From Flavobacteriales bacterium UBA1986 (GTDB lineage: Bacteria > Bacteroidota > Bacteroidia > Flavobacteriales_G > Salibacteraceae), in the NCBI GenBank assembly GCA_002336245.1, contig DDDG01000024.1, positions 46,108 to 110,107 on the forward strand: a stretch of DNA of 64,000 nt. Direction: 5' to 3'. Of this stretch, positions 43,057 to 52,147 are shown one piece after another. Below the pieces are notes generated by a model. The model was given only the letters and a program-made list of their open reading frames with translations, had not been told where the DNA came from and ran no database searches. The first letter of the stretch is position 1. Each line of letters opens with the position of its first letter. Made by a program: the position numbers and the translations under genes.

Positions 43057-43458
43057 ATGACAGATCGAATTTCCAACATAAGCATGTACGTGCTCATTGG
43101 GATTGGCATCGTCGTCTTCCTTTTGGGTGTGGTTCAGGAGAACTACTCTCCAATGCTGTATTTCAGTTACTTACTAACTGTTTTAGCCGGACTTGGATGG
43201 TTGGGCGGAATAGCTGTTTCCATCGCTATGAACCCTTCTAGCATCAAACCGATGTTGATTTGGGGCGGAGCTCTAATTGCTGTTTTGGCAGTTGGTTACG
43301 GCTTGGCATCTGGCGAAGTCCTTGAAAATTATCCAATAGGAACTAGTGAACAAGCTTCAAAACTCTCAGGAATGGGACTTTACGTACTCTACCTCGTTTT
43401 CATCGGGGCAATTGGGTCCGTTTTATTTGCAGCTGTTTGGGGTACGATAAGAAAATAA
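43057..43458 (+). CDS. Small membrane protein of the Exb operon
   Basis: A 133-residue protein with four hydrophobic segments (about 9-25, 32-58, 65-83 and 105-130) and no recognised family motif. It is placed 1 bp after exbB and 4 bp before the first exbD, so it is likely part of the same complex or needed for its assembly. Proteins in this position are common in Bacteroidota Exb operons, but I know of no defined role. Confidence 0.7.
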   Translation: MTDRISNISMYVLIGIGIVVFLLGVVQENYSPMLYFSYLLTVLAGLGWLGGIAVSIAMNPSSIKPMLIWGGALIAVLAVGYGLASGEVLENYPIGTSEQASKLSGMGLYVLYLVFIGAIGSVLFAAVWGTIRK

Positions 43459-43462
43459 GCTG

Positions 43463-44068
43463 ATGGCTAAAAGAGGCGCACCACCGGAAATCAATGCAAG
43501 TTCGATGGCGGACATCGCATTCCTCCTGCTTGTATTTTTCTTGGTTACAACAACAATGGATACGGATTTTGGTCTTGCACGTAGGCTTCCGCCACCGCTA
43601 GATTTAGATCAACCGGAACCACCTCCCATCAAGGAGCGGAACGTATTTGTTGTGTTGGTAAATGCGAACGACCAACTTTTGGTTGAAGGTGAACTACTCG
43701 ATATTTCTGAGTTGAAAGAAAAAGCAAAGGAGTTTATTGCCAATCCTTACGACGATGAGAATCTTCCGGAAAAGAAGATGACGGAAGTTCAGTTCTTTGG
43801 TCAGTACCCTGTGAGTAAGCAAGTGATTTCTCTGCAGAATGACAATGGTACTTCCTACGACATGTACATTCAAGTTCAGAATAGTTTGGCTCAGGCCTAC
43901 AATGAACTTCGTGAAGAAATCACCATGTCGAAATTCTCAGTGAACTATGCTGATTTGGTCGAAAAAGCCAAAGACGATGAGATGGCCAACAAAAGGTACA
44001 AAGCCGTCAAGAAGATTTACCCTCAGCGAATTTCTGAAGCAGAACCTAAAGACGTAGGAAAACAATGA
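43463..44068 (+). CDS. exbD: ExbD family biopolymer transport protein (first)
   Basis: A 201-residue ExbD/TolR protein. The cytoplasmic start (AKRGAPPEINASSMADIAF) leads into the single membrane helix, FLLLVFFLVTTTMDTD, and the proton-carrying Asp is in ADIAF (residue 18). A periplasmic domain of about 160 residues follows, longer than the usual ExbD periplasmic part of about 95. It overlaps the next exbD gene by 4 bp. The pair differ in sequence, so this is not a split gene. Confidence 0.9.
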   Translation: MAKRGAPPEINASSMADIAFLLLVFFLVTTTMDTDFGLARRLPPPLDLDQPEPPPIKERNVFVVLVNANDQLLVEGELLDISELKEKAKEFIANPYDDENLPEKKMTEVQFFGQYPVSKQVISLQNDNGTSYDMYIQVQNSLAQAYNELREEITMSKFSVNYADLVEKAKDDEMANKRYKAVKKIYPQRISEAEPKDVGKQ

Positions 44069-44526
44069 GCAAGTTTAAAAGCAAAAAAGAGAAAGACACG
44101 CCAGCGATTTCTACGGCTTCTTTGCCCGACATCGTTTTCATGCTCCTCTTCTTCTTCATGGTTACAACTGTAATGCGTGAGGTCGACCTAAAGGTGAAAC
44201 TATCGTCGCCTGAAGCGAGTGAAGTGAAAAAGCTTGAAAACAAATCCTTGGTTAGCTATGTGTACATCGGGGCTCCTTTGGATGAAAAGAAGTTTGGAAC
44301 AACACCTCGAATTCAACTCAACGATGCCTTCGCAAGTGTTGAGGACATTCGACCCTACATCGAAACAAAAAGATCTGAAGTTGACGAGCAATTGATCCCA
44401 AAATTGACCACCTCTTTAAAAGTAGATGTGGAGACTGAAATGGGCATCGTAACCGATGTTAAACAAGAGCTTCGCAAAGTGAATGCCTTGAAGTTGAACT
44501 ACTCAACCCGCGAGCGATTAAGATAA
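44065..44526 (+). CDS. exbD: ExbD family biopolymer transport protein (second)
   Basis: A 153-residue ExbD/TolR protein with the conserved Asp in LPDIVFMLLFFFMVTT (near residue 20) at the start of its membrane helix and a periplasmic domain of about 110 residues. It is translationally coupled to the first exbD by ATGA. ExbD acts as a dimer, so two different copies could form a heterodimer in the ExbB pentamer. A terminator-like hairpin (44549-44584) follows directly. Confidence 0.9.
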   Translation: MSKFKSKKEKDTPAISTASLPDIVFMLLFFFMVTTVMREVDLKVKLSSPEASEVKKLENKSLVSYVYIGAPLDEKKFGTTPRIQLNDAFASVEDIRPYIETKRSEVDEQLIPKLTTSLKVDVETEMGIVTDVKQELRKVNALKLNYSTRERLR

Positions 44527-44548
44527 AGTCGCCAATACAAAAATTATT

Positions 44549-44584
44549 AAAAACCTGTGGGCTTCTCAGTCTTCGGGTTTTTTT
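44549..44584 (+). terminator. Terminator-like hairpin after exbD
   Basis: AAAAACCTG (44549-44557) pairs with CGGGTTTTT (44574-44582) over 9 bp with one G-T pair, enclosing a 16-nt loop, and a run of seven T covers 44578-44584. It lies at or inside the start of the next gene, so it may act as an attenuator as well as a terminator. Confidence 0.5.
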
Positions 44585-45815
44585 GTTTTGGGGTGTTTTC
44601 AACCTTTCCTCCTGCGAAAACCCTGAAGTTAAAGAACCAGTGTTCCTTGAAAGGAACTACTTAGGCATCCTATTATTAGACGAAGAGGAGGGCATTGAAC
44701 TTCCATTTCAATTCAATGTAAGATCAAAAGACTCGGTTCAATACCAATGGGAAATAATCAACGGCGAAGAGCGAATTCTAATAGACAGCATATCGTCTTT
44801 GGGTGATTCCATTTATGTTCAGATGCCTGTTTTTGAGTCCTACTTTGTATTGATCGAAACCGACGGATTCTTAGAAGGTTATTGGAAGGATCCTAGCCGA
44901 GGCGATTACCGGATTCCTTTCAAGGCATTTCCTTGGGAGGGCGCCCGCTTCAGATCCGAGCATGAATTTAGCGAGAAAGACTTTTGGGGTTCCTGGAAGG
45001 TTAAGTTTAGTCCGAAAACGGAAAACGAAAGTTTAGCCATAGGGAACTTTTATCAAGACAGCGTTGGGAGAGTAACAGGGAATTTCCAAACCGAGATGGG
45101 CGACTACCGCTTCCTCGACGGTCAGCTTATTGGTGAAACCTTGTATCTATCTTGCTTCGATGGCTCACACGCATTCCTGTTCACCGCTGTAATGTCGAAG
45201 GGTGGCCGATTGTATGGATCCTTCTATTCAGGGAATCATTGGACAGAGAAATGGAGAGCCTTGCGCGATCCCGATTTCAGACTTCGAGAAATGCATGAAA
45301 TCACGCAAAAGGTCAATTCAGAGCCTTTTGCCTTGACCCTCAGAGACAGCCTTGGAGATGCATTCGACTTTGCTACATATAGAGATCCAGACAAGGTTTA
45401 TCTCATGCAAATTTTAGGCAGCTGGTGTCCAAATTGTATGGATGAAAGCCGCTATTTTCAAGAGCTTCAAGAAAAATATGGATCACAAGGATTACAGGTG
45501 ATTGGCTTTGCTTACGAACGTCATACCGAGAAAGCTTTGGCGAGAAATGCCATCGACAAAATGACCCGAGACTTAGAATTGGACTATCCCATCTTTCATG
45601 CAGGAAAAGCCAATAAGCAAGATGCGAATGCCGATTTTGCACAACTGGATACCATCATCTCCTTTCCCACAAGTGTTCTATTGAACCGCCGAGCGGAAAT
45701 AAAATGGATCCATTCCGGCTTCAATGGCCCAGGAACAGGTGCTGACTACAAACAATACACAAGAGATTTTGAACGTTTGCTCTTAAGCGTTTTGAACGAC
45801 GCCTCGTTAGAATAA
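44583..45815 (+). CDS. TlpA-like thioredoxin-fold lipoprotein
   Basis: An exported lipoprotein of about 410 residues. The N-terminal half is beta-rich and unassigned. The C-terminal half (about 255-400) is a thioredoxin fold with CxxC in LGSWCPNCMDE near 280-290, followed by the cis-Pro segment SFPTSVLL near 362-369. It is likely a periplasmic disulfide reductase or an AhpC/TlpA-type protein. The start is doubtful: TTG 44583 gives a short leader ending at FNLSSC with no positive charge. The frame stays open upstream, reading KIKSPIQKLLKT before GLLSLRVFLFW, a proper lipoprotein signal, but it offers only ATT at 44517 as a start. Confidence 0.78.
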   Translation: MFWGVFNLSSCENPEVKEPVFLERNYLGILLLDEEEGIELPFQFNVRSKDSVQYQWEIINGEERILIDSISSLGDSIYVQMPVFESYFVLIETDGFLEGYWKDPSRGDYRIPFKAFPWEGARFRSEHEFSEKDFWGSWKVKFSPKTENESLAIGNFYQDSVGRVTGNFQTEMGDYRFLDGQLIGETLYLSCFDGSHAFLFTAVMSKGGRLYGSFYSGNHWTEKWRALRDPDFRLREMHEITQKVNSEPFALTLRDSLGDAFDFATYRDPDKVYLMQILGSWCPNCMDESRYFQELQEKYGSQGLQVIGFAYERHTEKALARNAIDKMTRDLELDYPIFHAGKANKQDANADFAQLDTIISFPTSVLLNRRAEIKWIHSGFNGPGTGADYKQYTRDFERLLLSVLNDASLE

Positions 45816-45850
45816 GGCTCTCGGGCCCCGGCTTTCGAACATTAAATCCG

Positions 45851-45858
45851 TAATTTTG
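45851..45858 (+). promoter_or_regulatory. Candidate -7 box of dxs
   Basis: TAATTTTG is an exact TAnnTTTG match, 22 bp before the dxs ATG. No TTTG is visible 17-21 bp upstream; TTTC lies only 14 bp away. Confidence 0.42.
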
Positions 45859-45880
45859 TTCTTTAGGGAAAATCACCACA

Positions 45881-47818
45881 ATGCACCCACAAACTGGAGA
45901 ACTGCTCTCCAAAATTGAAATTCCAGAGGATCTCCGTAAACTACGCGAGGATCAGCTGCCTCAAATCAGCGAAGAACTTCGAGATTTTATCGTTGACGTT
46001 GTATCCAAGAAGGGCGGGCACTTCGGCGCAAGTCTGGGTGTTGTAGAGCTTACTGTAGCTCTTCATTATGTATTCAATACACCTGTCGACCAGTTGGTAT
46101 GGGATGTTGGGCATCAAGCTTACGGACATAAAATTCTCACCGATCGTAGAAAGGTTTTTCACACAAACCGGAAGTACAAAGGGATCAGTGGGTTCCCAAA
46201 ACGAAGCGAAAGTGAATACGATACTTTCGGAGTTGGACATTCATCCACATCCATTTCTGCGGCATTGGGAATGGCCGTTGCCAACCATTTCAAGAAAGAC
46301 GATCGTCAGCACATCGCAGTTATTGGTGATGGTGCCATGACTGCAGGTATGGCCTTCGAGGGATTGAACCATGCTGGAGTTGAAAACTCAAACTTGCTGG
46401 TGGTACTAAACGACAACTGCATGTCGATTGACCCGAACGTAGGTGCCTTAAAAGAGTATTTAACAGACATCACAACTTCTCATACCTACAATAAGATGCG
46501 GGATGAGGTGTGGCATTTATTGGGCAAGATTTCTAAATTCGGTCCGAATGCCCAAGAACTCGTTTCGAAGGTTGAAAATGCCGTTAAAAGCAGTCTTCTA
46601 AAACACTCCAACTATTTCGAATCGCTAAACTTTCGATACTTCGGACCCATTGACGGACACGATGTAAATCACCTAGTGAAGGTGATGAAAGACTTGAAAG
46701 ACATTCCTGGCCCGAAAATCCTCCACTGCGTCACGGTAAAAGGTAAAGGCTACCAACCAGCCGAAGACGGCGACACTACGAAGTGGCATGCTCCGGGTGT
46801 TTTCAATAAGGAAACTGGGGAGATTGTTAAAGTCATTCCGAAAAACCCACAGCCTCCAAAATATCAAGATGTTTTTGGTCACACAATAGTCGAGCTTGCT
46901 GAAAAGAACGACAAGATTATGGGGGTTACCCCAGCCATGCCGACAGGAAGCAGCTTGAAATTTATGATGGAAGCCATGCCCGATCGAGCTTTCGATGTGG
47001 GTATTGCTGAGCAACATGCGGTGACCTTTTCTGCCGGGCTTGCGACCCAAGGCATGAAGCCTTTTTGCAACATATACAGTTCGTTCATGCAAAGAGCCTA
47101 CGATCAGGTGGTGCACGACGTAGCTCTTCAGAACTTACCCGTTGTTTTCTGCCTCGACAGAGCGGGCTTTGCCGGTTCCGATGGACCTACACACCATGGT
47201 GCGTATGACATAGCTTACATGCGTTCCATTCCGAATATGATTGTCACCGCTCCTATGGATGAAGCGGAACTGCGCAACCTAATGTATACCGCCCAATTGG
47301 ATGAGACCAATGCACCTTTTTCCATACGTTACCCACGTGGCGAAGGGGTGTTGACGAATTGGAAAACTCCAATGAAAAAAGTTAAAATAGGCACTGGTCG
47401 TCGCATGATCAATGGAGACGATATTGCGATTCTTACCATTGGCCACATTGGAAATTACGCAACGGAAGCTGCCAGAATTTTGGATGAGAAAGGAATTTCT
47501 GCTGCTCATTACGACCTTCGTTTCGTCAAACCTTTGGATGAGCTTCTCCTACATGAAGTGTTTTCTAAATTCAATAAAGTAATCACGGTCGAAGACGGAT
47601 GTGTGGTTGGCGGAATGGGTTCGGCAGTTCTTGAGTTTATGGCCGATCATGGCTATCAAGCACAAGTGAAACGACTTGGAATTCCTGATGAGGTTATTGA
47701 GCACGGGAGTCAAATGGAGTTGCATGAACTCTGCAAGTTCGACCCCTTAAGCATCGCTGAATCCTGTGTTGAAATGATGTCTTCCACTGAAGGTTCTCGC
47801 CAAGTTTCTGCAGGCTAG
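45881..47818 (+). CDS. dxs: 1-deoxy-D-xylulose-5-phosphate synthase
   Basis: The thiamine-diphosphate enzyme (645 residues) that condenses pyruvate and glyceraldehyde 3-phosphate in the first step of the MEP isoprenoid pathway. Key segments: GGHFGASLGVVELTVALH near 45-62, VWDVGHQAYGHKILT near 73-87, the ThDP motif GDGAMTAGMAFEGLNHAG near 149-166 with LNDNCMSIDPNVG near 176-188, the pyrimidine-binding DVGIAEQHAVTFSAGLA near 370-386, and DRAGFAGSDGPTHHG near 422-436. It is complete. Its product feeds polyprenyl synthesis, including the diphosphate synthase at 53.0-54.0 kb. Confidence 0.96.
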   Translation: MHPQTGELLSKIEIPEDLRKLREDQLPQISEELRDFIVDVVSKKGGHFGASLGVVELTVALHYVFNTPVDQLVWDVGHQAYGHKILTDRRKVFHTNRKYKGISGFPKRSESEYDTFGVGHSSTSISAALGMAVANHFKKDDRQHIAVIGDGAMTAGMAFEGLNHAGVENSNLLVVLNDNCMSIDPNVGALKEYLTDITTSHTYNKMRDEVWHLLGKISKFGPNAQELVSKVENAVKSSLLKHSNYFESLNFRYFGPIDGHDVNHLVKVMKDLKDIPGPKILHCVTVKGKGYQPAEDGDTTKWHAPGVFNKETGEIVKVIPKNPQPPKYQDVFGHTIVELAEKNDKIMGVTPAMPTGSSLKFMMEAMPDRAFDVGIAEQHAVTFSAGLATQGMKPFCNIYSSFMQRAYDQVVHDVALQNLPVVFCLDRAGFAGSDGPTHHGAYDIAYMRSIPNMIVTAPMDEAELRNLMYTAQLDETNAPFSIRYPRGEGVLTNWKTPMKKVKIGTGRRMINGDDIAILTIGHIGNYATEAARILDEKGISAAHYDLRFVKPLDELLLHEVFSKFNKVITVEDGCVVGGMGSAVLEFMADHGYQAQVKRLGIPDEVIEHGSQMELHELCKFDPLSIAESCVEMMSSTEGSRQVSAG

Positions 47819-47905
47819 CCATCCACCTCGAGTTGTTCTCGCTTGGGACAAGCAAAGTCCCATATCACAATGACATTGCACGTCTAGGACTTCATTTGCC
47901 GAATG

Positions 47906-47934
47906 GTTGAAGTCTACCCTTTTGCATAATTTTA
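47906..47934 (+). promoter_or_regulatory. Weak candidate promoter of the GNAT-nitrilase gene
   Basis: GTTG at 47906-47909, a 17-bp spacer and TAATTTTA at 47927-47934 (7/8 to TAnnTTTG). The 164 bp gap also has a 6-bp hairpin TGGGAC/GTCCCA at 47844-47862 without a T-run, which may slow transcription after dxs. Confidence 0.33.
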
Positions 47935-47991
47935 GCAGAAGAATCAACAGCAAAATAGCCCAACCAAACGCGGTGGGAACAATTGAATTCT

Positions 47992-49530
47992 ATGATAGAA
48001 AACATTGAAAATGTAGAGCTTCAGTTTTTAACTCTCGATGACTACAAGGAGTTGAAAGAAGTAATGATTGAAGCATATTCCAGCATGTCGGATTCGTATT
48101 GGAAAGAAGCTCAAATTGAATCCTTGATTGATAAATTCCCTGAAGGTCAGGTTGTAATTAAAATCAACAACGAATTGGCTGGTTGTGCATTATCAATCAT
48201 TCTCGATTACAAAGCATTTGACGAAAAACACACTTCTAAAGAAATAACTGGAGCCTATTCATTTGACACCCACGACGATGATGGCGACGTTTTGTATGGC
48301 ATTGATGTTTTCATCAAATCTGAATACCGCGGATTGCGCCTCGGACGAAGACTGTATGACTACCGGAAAGAACTCTGTGAGAAATTAAACCTGAGAGGCA
48401 TTGCCTTTGGTGGTAGAATTCCAAATTATCACAAGCATTCTGACACCCTATCGCCGAAGGAATACATCGAAAAGGTAAAGCGGAAAGAAATACACGACCC
48501 AGTACTGAACTTTCAAATATCCAACGATTTCCACCCATCAAAAATCCTAAAGGGCTACTTGCTTGGAGACGAATCCTCCAATGAATTTGCCGTACTCCTT
48601 GAATGGAACAACATCTACTATGAGCGGCATACAGTGAAAGCCGCAACAAAGAAAAAAGTGGTTCGCTTGGGCTTGATCCAATGGCAAATGAGGCTCTATA
48701 AGAACCTCCAAGAACTCATGCAACAAGCGGAATATTTCGTAGACGCTGTATCAGGATATCGTTCTGATTTTGCCCTTTTCCCGGAGTTTTTTAATGCGCC
48801 CCTAATGGCCGACAACAATCACCTTCCTGAGTCGGAGGCAATACGTGAGTTGGCAAAGCATACGCCTGAAATAGTCCAGAAATTCACTGAACTGGCCATC
48901 TCATACAACATCAACATCATTGCTGGTAGTATGCCCGAAGTGAAGAACAATCTGCTTTACAACGCAGGCTATTTGTGCAAAAGAGATGGTACAGTCGAGC
49001 GCTACGAAAAACTTCATGTCACTCCAGATGAGGCTAAGGTATGGGGTATGCAAGGTGGAAGCGAGTTAAAAACCTTTGATACTGATTGTGGTAAAATTGG
49101 AATCCTCATATGTTACGACTCGGAATTTCCTGAATTAAGCAGATTGCTGGCGGAAGAAGGAATGGACATCCTATTCATTCCATTCTTGACAGACACTCAA
49201 AATGGTTACTCCAGGGTTCGTCATTGTGCTCAAGCACGTGCAATTGAGAATGAGTGCTATGTTGCCATTGCAGGAAGCGTGGGCAACTTGCCAAAGGTTC
49301 ATAATATGGACATTCAGTTTGCTCAATCTATGGTTTTCACTCCTTGCGATTTTTCCTTTCCAGCCAATGGAATTAAGGCTGAAGCCACAACGAATACCGA
49401 AATGATTTTAATTGCTGATTGCGACATCGATTTGCTTCGAGAGCTCAACCAGTTTGGGGCTGTGAGAAACCTTCGGGATAGAAGAACAGACATTTTTGAC
49501 TTGAAGAAAACTGTTGCCAGCTCCAAGTAA
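47992..49530 (+). CDS. GNAT acetyltransferase-nitrilase fusion protein
   Basis: A two-domain protein of 512 residues. The N-terminal part (about 1-215) is a GNAT acetyltransferase with the acetyl-CoA loop in EYRGLRLGRRLYD near 108-120. The C-terminal part (about 220-512) is a nitrilase-superfamily amidohydrolase with the Glu-Lys-Cys triad in LFPEFFNAP (about 265), YEKLHVTPDE (about 340) and ILICYDSEFPE (about 374). Such fusions are conserved in Bacteroidota, and the nitrilase resembles omega-amidase/beta-ureidopropionase enzymes. Substrates are unknown. ATG 47992 is used; a TTG three codons earlier (47983) is also possible. Confidence 0.9.
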   Translation: MIENIENVELQFLTLDDYKELKEVMIEAYSSMSDSYWKEAQIESLIDKFPEGQVVIKINNELAGCALSIILDYKAFDEKHTSKEITGAYSFDTHDDDGDVLYGIDVFIKSEYRGLRLGRRLYDYRKELCEKLNLRGIAFGGRIPNYHKHSDTLSPKEYIEKVKRKEIHDPVLNFQISNDFHPSKILKGYLLGDESSNEFAVLLEWNNIYYERHTVKAATKKKVVRLGLIQWQMRLYKNLQELMQQAEYFVDAVSGYRSDFALFPEFFNAPLMADNNHLPESEAIRELAKHTPEIVQKFTELAISYNINIIAGSMPEVKNNLLYNAGYLCKRDGTVERYEKLHVTPDEAKVWGMQGGSELKTFDTDCGKIGILICYDSEFPELSRLLAEEGMDILFIPFLTDTQNGYSRVRHCAQARAIENECYVAIAGSVGNLPKVHNMDIQFAQSMVFTPCDFSFPANGIKAEATTNTEMILIADCDIDLLRELNQFGAVRNLRDRRTDIFDLKKTVASSK

Positions 49531-49681
49531 ATTTCATTCTGGCACGCTTTTCATCAAGCGTTTGGCATTAAACCTTCTGATTGGACTTTCGACCTGAACG
49601 CTTAAAACCTTCTACTCACAATTTGGACACGAGCTTTGTCCATGTTTAATATCTTCCGCGCCGATAACCAATGCAGTAGCT

Positions 49682-49689
49682 TAAATTTG
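49682..49689 (+). promoter_or_regulatory. -7 box of the beta-propeller gene, 4 nt before the start codon
   Basis: TAAATTTG is an exact TAnnTTTG match with ACTC between it and the GTG start at 49694, again implying a leaderless mRNA. No TTTG lies 17-21 bp upstream. The start is secure because it begins the signal peptide. Confidence 0.45.
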
Positions 49690-49693
49690 ACTC

Positions 49694-52147
49694 GTGAAAA
49701 AAATCATCCTACTCTTCGTCTTCATCTTCCCACTTCTCGCATCGAGTCAAATAAAGAACCTTTGTAAAGACTCACGATCGAACTGGAAGCCTCTCGGTCC
49801 AGTCGGGATTTTTAAGGGAAAACAAAACTACCAGGGCATCGTAGTTTCTGTTGAAAGTCGCAATGGCAAAGAGATATACGCCGGTTCTAACTCTGGGGGT
49901 TTGTATAGAACCAATGATGGAATCGAATGGGAAAACCTCACAGATCGCACAGGATTGCCTGGTATGGGCATTCAAGACATCGCTTTAGGAAACCAACGGC
50001 AAGATCTCATTTTACTCGCAACAGGTGTTAGTACTTATGGCAGGGATTACGGACAAGGAATCGTTTATTCTACCAACGGTGGAGAGAACTGGACGGTCGT
50101 TCGACAGTTCAATTCCGGTATAGTAAAGCAAGGTTTGTGCAAAAGAGCATTGCTCCACCCAAAAAACGATCGCATTGCATTCGTTTCTGTTGGGGGAGAA
50201 GTTTGGAATACTTCAGGATTAGGGGATGAACAGGCGGTATGGCACAAAGTGTTCTCATTACCGACGGATGGGGGAATCATCAATGAAATGAAATTCCATC
50301 CAAATTTCAGTCAAAATGGTATACTCTACGTTTCAAGCGCACGAGGTAAAGTGCCTTCCGAAGTTTATCGCCTCGATGTCAACCTCGAGAGCTCCAAGAA
50401 AATAACTCCCCCTAAAGCTCCTAAGTCCTTCAATGCAGACGTAGCTGTTTGTCCTGAAAAACCCGACCGCGTTTACATGATTTTTAACAAGCCCGGAAGT
50501 ACATTCTATTTCCACGTTTCAGAAGATCGAGGTGAGACTTTCGCGATGAACAGAAGTATAAACGCCTTTGGAATGGGCATGGCTGGATTCGAGATTGAGG
50601 TTAGTCCGATTCAAGCCGACCGCATTTATTTCGGAGGTATTTCCCTTCACCGAATGGAGGGTTTAACCTCCAAAAAACTAGAGAAAATTCAGGGTACGCA
50701 GCACGACGACATCCGCGACATTCGCATCATTTCCCGTGCTGGTGTCGATCAACTCATATGTGGCAACGACGGAGGGGTCTCCGTAAATGGTCAGAGCGGA
50801 GATGGCTCTTGGACTCACCTTGTTGGTGTTGGGCTAAAGGGTTTGAACATAAGCCAATACTACGACATCGACGTTTCGGATTGGGACCCTACAGTTTTTG
50901 TGGGTGGACTTCAAGACAATGGTACCATTGCCTGGAAAAAAGGTACGCGACCTCAACACCTCTACGGTGGGGATGGCGGTAGTTGCAATTTCGAACCTGG
51001 AAGCTCGAGTGAGCTCATTGCCAGCTACAACTCAGGAGCAAGCCCGGGAGCATTGGTGAAAATTGACTTGCTAAAAAATAAAACAAGTAGTATTTGGAAC
51101 ACAAGCTATGGATCTTCGATCGCACCGATTGAACAGGCTGAATACGACGACAACAAAGTATTGTACGCCTACGCCAAGCAAGGAAATCCTGCCAAATATG
51201 GTTTGTACGAATACGACTTAAGCACTAATGAAAATAGAATGCTAGGGTCAGACGGAAACAAGGAGGTTTTGGCGATTGCAAATGCTCCCAACAACCCATC
51301 CACCATCTATTACGCTATTTACGATGTTACCTATGGCCCGGACCCTGAAGGCATTCTTCGTAGGTCCGACAATATGGGTAAAAGTTGGCGCGACATCTCC
51401 TCAGGACTGAATGGTTCCAAGGACAACAAAATTTCACACATCGCAATCTCCCCAACCAACGATTACGACGTTTGGGTAAGTTACCAAGGCTTTCGCGATG
51501 GTCAAAAAGTCTATCGCAGCACCGACGGAGGTTCGAATTGGGTAAATGCTTCCAATGGCTTGCCGAACTTTCCGGTAAACCGCCTAATGATCATTCCCGG
51601 CAGTCCTGAGCGCATCTTTGCTGCTACCGATTATGGAATCTATACACGTACAAAAGAATCCAATTGGACCTGTTTTTCAAATGGGCTTCCACCCACGATG
51701 GTAACGGACCTCGAATATTCTCGTTGCAGCAATAAACTCTACGCAGCTACATTCGGTCGCGGAATTTGGGAATCGGAGTACCCATTTGATGTGAAGCCTT
51801 CGCAAAAGATTGTTCAATATTCCTCGAACGATACCCTCTCAGGTAACCAATTTTGGGACTACAACATCCTTGTTCGAAAGGGCGCTCACCTCATTATAGG
51901 AGGAACTTCAAAAAGTGAAATTAAAGTCATGCCAGGGCAAAAAATAACGGTGGAAAATGGAGGTCAAGTGACTTTTACCAACATTGATGTAGCTGCGAGT
52001 TGCGGTGGCAGTTGGGAAATCGAACTTCTGAGCTCTGGCTTTTGGGGCAAATCAAGAAGCAATAAATCTGTTGCTGTTCTTGGAAATCAGGTGAAACTCC
52101 TCAACCTTGAGAACAAGGGGCAATTTCCTTTGTTAAAGAAATTGTGA
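49694..52147 (+). CDS. Secreted beta-propeller protein with BNR/sortilin-like repeats
   Basis: An 817-residue exported protein starting at GTG 49694 with signal peptide MKKIILLFVFIFPLLASSQ. Repeats of the Asp-box type (S-x-D-x-G-x-x-W) are spread along 60-680: GIVYSTNGGENWTVV near 120-134, RRSDNMGKSWRDIS near 556-569 and YRSTDGGSNWVNAS near 610-623. They predict one or two beta-propellers of the sialidase or sortilin (VPS10) kind. The last 110 residues are beta-rich (GQKITVENGGQVTF), resembling a C-terminal adhesion-type segment, but no T9SS sorting domain is visible. Function is unknown. Confidence 0.82.
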   Translation: MKKIILLFVFIFPLLASSQIKNLCKDSRSNWKPLGPVGIFKGKQNYQGIVVSVESRNGKEIYAGSNSGGLYRTNDGIEWENLTDRTGLPGMGIQDIALGNQRQDLILLATGVSTYGRDYGQGIVYSTNGGENWTVVRQFNSGIVKQGLCKRALLHPKNDRIAFVSVGGEVWNTSGLGDEQAVWHKVFSLPTDGGIINEMKFHPNFSQNGILYVSSARGKVPSEVYRLDVNLESSKKITPPKAPKSFNADVAVCPEKPDRVYMIFNKPGSTFYFHVSEDRGETFAMNRSINAFGMGMAGFEIEVSPIQADRIYFGGISLHRMEGLTSKKLEKIQGTQHDDIRDIRIISRAGVDQLICGNDGGVSVNGQSGDGSWTHLVGVGLKGLNISQYYDIDVSDWDPTVFVGGLQDNGTIAWKKGTRPQHLYGGDGGSCNFEPGSSSELIASYNSGASPGALVKIDLLKNKTSSIWNTSYGSSIAPIEQAEYDDNKVLYAYAKQGNPAKYGLYEYDLSTNENRMLGSDGNKEVLAIANAPNNPSTIYYAIYDVTYGPDPEGILRRSDNMGKSWRDISSGLNGSKDNKISHIAISPTNDYDVWVSYQGFRDGQKVYRSTDGGSNWVNASNGLPNFPVNRLMIIPGSPERIFAATDYGIYTRTKESNWTCFSNGLPPTMVTDLEYSRCSNKLYAATFGRGIWESEYPFDVKPSQKIVQYSSNDTLSGNQFWDYNILVRKGAHLIIGGTSKSEIKVMPGQKITVENGGQVTFTNIDVAASCGGSWEIELLSSGFWGKSRSNKSVAVLGNQVKLLNLENKGQFPLLKKL

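Noticed and set aside
43463..44526. Two exbD genes as a frameshifted single gene
   Set aside because: Each has its own start, membrane helix, conserved Asp and periplasmic domain, and they differ in sequence.
47844..47862. Hairpin TGGGAC/GTCCCA after dxs
   Set aside because: No T-run follows and the stem is short, so I do not list it as a terminator.
49540..49546. TGGCACG resembling a sigma-54 -24 element
   Set aside because: The -12 half (TTGC) is missing at the required spacing, so it is not a sigma-54 promoter despite rpoN being present.
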